Below are positions 15,136 to 15,914 of a DNA stretch of 15,914 nucleotides, one piece after another (positions within the stretch are counted from its first letter, which is position 1; the number at the start of each line of letters is the position of its first letter). The notes under the pieces were generated by a model. It was given only the letters and a program-made list of their open reading frames with translations. It had not been told where the DNA came from and made no database searches. A program made the translations under genes and the position numbers. This stretch comes from an uncultured delta proteobacterium (GTDB lineage Bacteria; RBG-13-61-14; DRUE01): assembly GCA_903930515.1 (NCBI GenBank), contig CAIYYW010000194.1, forward strand, positions 1-15,914. Reading direction: 5' to 3'.

Positions 15136-15793
15136 AATTCGCGCCGATCTCCTGCAAATCTATCAGGCCCTGCTTGATCATTTCGGGCATCGCCACTGGT
15201 GGCCGGGAGAGACCCCCTTTGAGGTGATGATCGGAGCCATCCTCACCCAGAGCACCAACTGGAAAAATGTGGAACGCGCTATTGCCAATTTGAAAAATCG
15301 GGATTTGCTCAGCCCGGGGAAAATGGCGGAATTGGATTTGGCGGCCCTGGCCTCCCTGGTCCGGCCCAGCGGTTACTTCAATCAAAAAGCCCTCAAGCTC
15401 AAGGCATTCCTTAAATTCTTCCTCGCTCCGCCCATTTCCGGCTCAATCAAAAAAATGAAACGAATCCCATCCCCGCTGATGCGACAGAGGCTCCTCTCAG
15501 TCAAGGGTATCGGACCGGAAACCGCGGACTCCATTCTCCTTTACGCCCTGGACCAGCCGGTCTTTGTCATTGACGCTTATACCCGAAGGATTTTCACCCG
15601 GCTGGGACTTGCGCCCGAAAAAATCAGCTATCAAGACCTGAGAAATTTTTTTGAGCAAAACCTGCCCCGCAGGGCCGCCCTGTACAACGACTATCACGCG
15701 CAACTGGTTGAGCTGGGAAAGAATTATTGCCGCAAAAAGCCGCTCTGCGCAGCCTGCCCGCTGGCTTCTTCCGAACTGTGCGCGAGACTTTAG
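15110..15793 (+). CDS. Endonuclease III-superfamily DNA glycosylase (monofunctional, MagIII-like)
   Basis: HhH-GPD base-excision glycosylase of 227 residues. WWPGETPFEVMIGAILTQSTNW (30-51) is typical of the branch that includes the Helicobacter 3-methyladenine glycosylase MagIII. The helix-hairpin-helix is VKGIGPETADS (131-141) and the catalytic Asp is D155 (VIDAYTRR). The lyase lysine of endonuclease III (GVGRKTA) is replaced by E137, so strand cleavage is not expected. Four cysteines (207, 213, 216, 224) suggest a 4Fe-4S cluster, with spacing C-x5-C-x2-C-x7-C instead of the usual x6-x2-x5. Start ATG 15110 lies inside the preceding gene with only a weak ribosome site, consistent with coupling. 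The last three codons and the stop lie in a hairpin. Substrate base unknown. Confidence 0.9.
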   Translation: MPGKKSPDKIRADLLQIYQALLDHFGHRHWWPGETPFEVMIGAILTQSTNWKNVERAIANLKNRDLLSPGKMAELDLAALASLVRPSGYFNQKALKLKAFLKFFLAPPISGSIKKMKRIPSPLMRQRLLSVKGIGPETADSILLYALDQPVFVIDAYTRRIFTRLGLAPEKISYQDLRNFFEQNLPRRAALYNDYHAQLVELGKNYCRKKPLCAACPLASSELCARL

Positions 15794-15799
15794 TCTCGC
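15782..15799. repeat. Perfect inverted repeat spanning the glycosylase stop codon
   Basis: GCGAGACT (15782-15789) and AGTCTCGC (15792-15799) are perfect 8-bp arms around TT. The stop TAG (15791-15793) sits at the apex. No T-run follows on either strand, so it is not a standard intrinsic terminator, although it lies between convergent genes. It may be a REP-like dispersed hairpin or an RNA 3'-end stabiliser. Confidence 0.7.
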
Positions 15800-15822
15800 A
15801 GCCGCTTGCCGCGCACTTCGTT

Positions 15823-15914
15823 TCAGAGGTTCTGATCTATAAACGCCTTGAGCGATTCCTTGGGTTGGGCCCCAACCGTCTGGGCCTTGAGCTTGCCCTC
15901 CTTGAAAAAAAGCA
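15823..15914 (-). CDS. trxA: Thioredoxin, C-terminal fragment (5' end outside window)
   Basis: The minus strand from 15914 encodes LFFKEGKLKAQTVGAQ followed by PKESLKAFIDQNL and a TGA stop at 15825-15823. This matches the last strand and C-terminal helix of thioredoxins (FKxGxxxxxxVGAxPKxxLxxFI). Thioredoxin is the cytosolic dithiol reductant. The WCGPC active site would lie beyond the window. The gene converges on the glycosylase gene with a gap of 29 bases. It could be a thioredoxin-domain paralogue, but the end position matches a short canonical protein. Confidence 0.88.
   Translation of the reverse strand, partial: LFFKEGKLKAQTVGAQPKESLKAFIDQNL

Noticed and set aside
15782-15799. Intrinsic terminator between the glycosylase and thioredoxin genes
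   Set aside because: The stem is clear but no U-tract follows on either strand.

Overview
This window looks like a chromosomal segment from a diderm (Gram-negative-type) bacterium of an under-described lineage. Signs of this are exported and C-terminally anchored surface proteins, a putative lipoprotein, a six-TM chemoreceptor with a variant signalling tip, Shine-Dalgarno-led genes with a mix of ATG and GTG starts, and sigma70-like promoters. The phylum cannot be fixed from the sequence alone. I see no tRNA, rRNA, CRISPR array, transposase, integrase or attachment site.

Layout. (1) 1-1995 (+): 3' part of a large secreted protein with about 32-residue repeats, a propeller-like region and a C-terminal membrane anchor. 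It ends at a strong bidirectional terminator (2007-2050). (2) 2059-9981 (-): in transcription order, an exported GH5 glycosidase of the endoglycoceramidase type; dnaK with its own promoter and terminator; a small heat-shock protein; lipB with its own promoter and an operator-like dyad; a four-TM protein overlapping lipB; and a large methyl-accepting chemotaxis protein. (3) 10134-15793 (+): an isoprenylcysteine/phospholipid-type membrane methyltransferase and a KamA-family radical SAM enzyme, joined by a 9-bp-phased repeat. Then, from a separate promoter, come a BKACE (DUF849) enzyme, a stand-alone cyclic-nucleotide-binding domain, three tiny membrane proteins, a class V PLP enzyme and a monofunctional endonuclease III-like DNA glycosylase, packed head to tail with several overlaps. 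(4) 15823-15914 (-): C-terminal end of a thioredoxin running off the window.

Functional reading. The minus block is mainly housekeeping and stress (DnaK, sHSP, LipB) plus sensing (MCP). The plus block is more accessory. A KamA-like enzyme next to a BKACE recalls lysine fermentation (KamA and Kce), but key residues argue against simple assignment. The downstream run of a cNMP sensor, three small TM/coiled-coil proteins and a PLP enzyme has no textbook counterpart that I recognise, and it is the best candidate here for an undescribed membrane-associated module.
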